This document shows, one piece after another, positions 63,780 through 64,000 of a stretch of DNA of 64,000 nucleotides. This stretch comes from Sphingomonas sp. Leaf21 (GTDB taxonomy: Bacteria > Pseudomonadota > Alphaproteobacteria > Sphingomonadales > Sphingomonadaceae): the NCBI RefSeq assembly GCF_916858675.1, contig NZ_CAKASM010000015.1, forward strand, positions 21,119-85,118, given 5' to 3'. The stretch's first letter is position 1. Each line of letters opens with the position of its first letter. Made by a program: the position numbers and the translations under genes. The notes under the pieces were generated by a model. That model saw only the letters and a list, made by a program, of their open reading frames with translations. It did no database searches and was not told the DNA's origin.

Positions 63780-64000
63780 GCGCCAGTCCCCGTTCGCGTC
63801 GGTGCCGATCGGCTTCCCAGCCGGCGGCACCGCCCCTGTTGACGAGGCGGTGCCGGCCCAAAAGCCGGGGATTCAGAACCTGCAACGAGACAGGCGCGAG
63901 CGTCTTTAGACCTCCGAGGACGCCCTGGACATATAGGGTCGTTGCGGTGGCGGCGATCCAGGCAGAAGATGCCGAGGCGGATCGCGAAGCAAGGACCGCG

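Noticed and set aside
63772..64000. Open minus-strand frame at the right edge, ending just inside the subtilisin-like gene start
   Set aside because: All frames are open there because of GC content; third-position GC is lower than in neighbouring genes and no domain is visible.

Overview
The window comes from a GC-rich alphaproteobacterium, most likely a sphingomonad (Sphingomonas or close kin). The pointers are two large TonB-dependent receptors, the receptor / flavin-dependent 'tryptophan halogenase' / SapC / cupin-JmjC neighbourhood typical of Sphingomonadaceae and Caulobacterales, a FecI-FecR-receptor cassette, and palindromic intergenic repeats of the sort common in these genomes. No rRNA, intact tRNA, insertion sequence or CRISPR array was seen.

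Bases 1 to about 28.5 kb are a glucuronoarabinoxylan utilisation locus. It holds xylose isomerase (partial) and xylulokinase, a GH43 lipoprotein, a serine esterase, a GH3 xylosidase-type enzyme with a PA14 insert, a GH27 alpha-galactosidase, a GH10 xylanase followed by two overlapping GH43 genes, a halogenase-like flavoprotein, a TonB receptor, SapC and cupin proteins, a GH115 alpha-glucuronidase, an SGNH esterase, and a second TonB receptor run by its own sigma/anti-sigma pair. Together they would cut xylan outside or in the periplasm, import oligomers, strip acetyl, uronate, arabinose and galactose groups, and feed xylose into the isomerase pathway. A TAnCGnTA pseudo-palindrome recurs in four divergent intergenic regions and suggests one LacI-type regulator, not encoded here.

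Bases 28.6 to 44.6 kb hold mixed chromosomal genes: an autotransporter, mgtE, a GH16 glucanase, an SDR dehydrogenase, an Mfd-type helicase, an aldo/keto reductase, a PRC-barrel-like secreted protein, a subtilisin next to a divergent ECF sigma/anti-sigma pair, and a luciferase-like monooxygenase.

At 44675 a 3' fragment of tRNA-Arg(ACG) on the minus strand, followed by a tyrosine integrase, marks the left end of an integrated island that seems to run past the right edge of the window. The island has a satellite-like module (integrase, AlpA-type protein, two degenerate recombinase-like proteins, a primase-like protein, two unknown proteins). It then has a tightly overlapping operon at about 52.4 to 57.5 kb, divergent from an XRE regulator: an OGG-like HhH-GPD glycosylase, a 104-residue small protein, a PfkB-kinase/nucleoside-deoxyribosyltransferase fusion, a QueC-like enzyme, a SagB-type nitroreductase and a dGTPase-like HD hydrolase. 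QueC and OGG homologues are ancillary parts of type IV CBASS, and QueC homologues also occur in Qat, but no CD-NTase, TGT or Qat ATPase is present. This is the best candidate for an undescribed nucleotide-based conflict system. Downstream are a polytopic membrane protein, a decayed secreted-protein gene with four in-frame stops and no frameshift, and a minus-strand set of exported proteins headed by a subtilisin-like lipoprotein.
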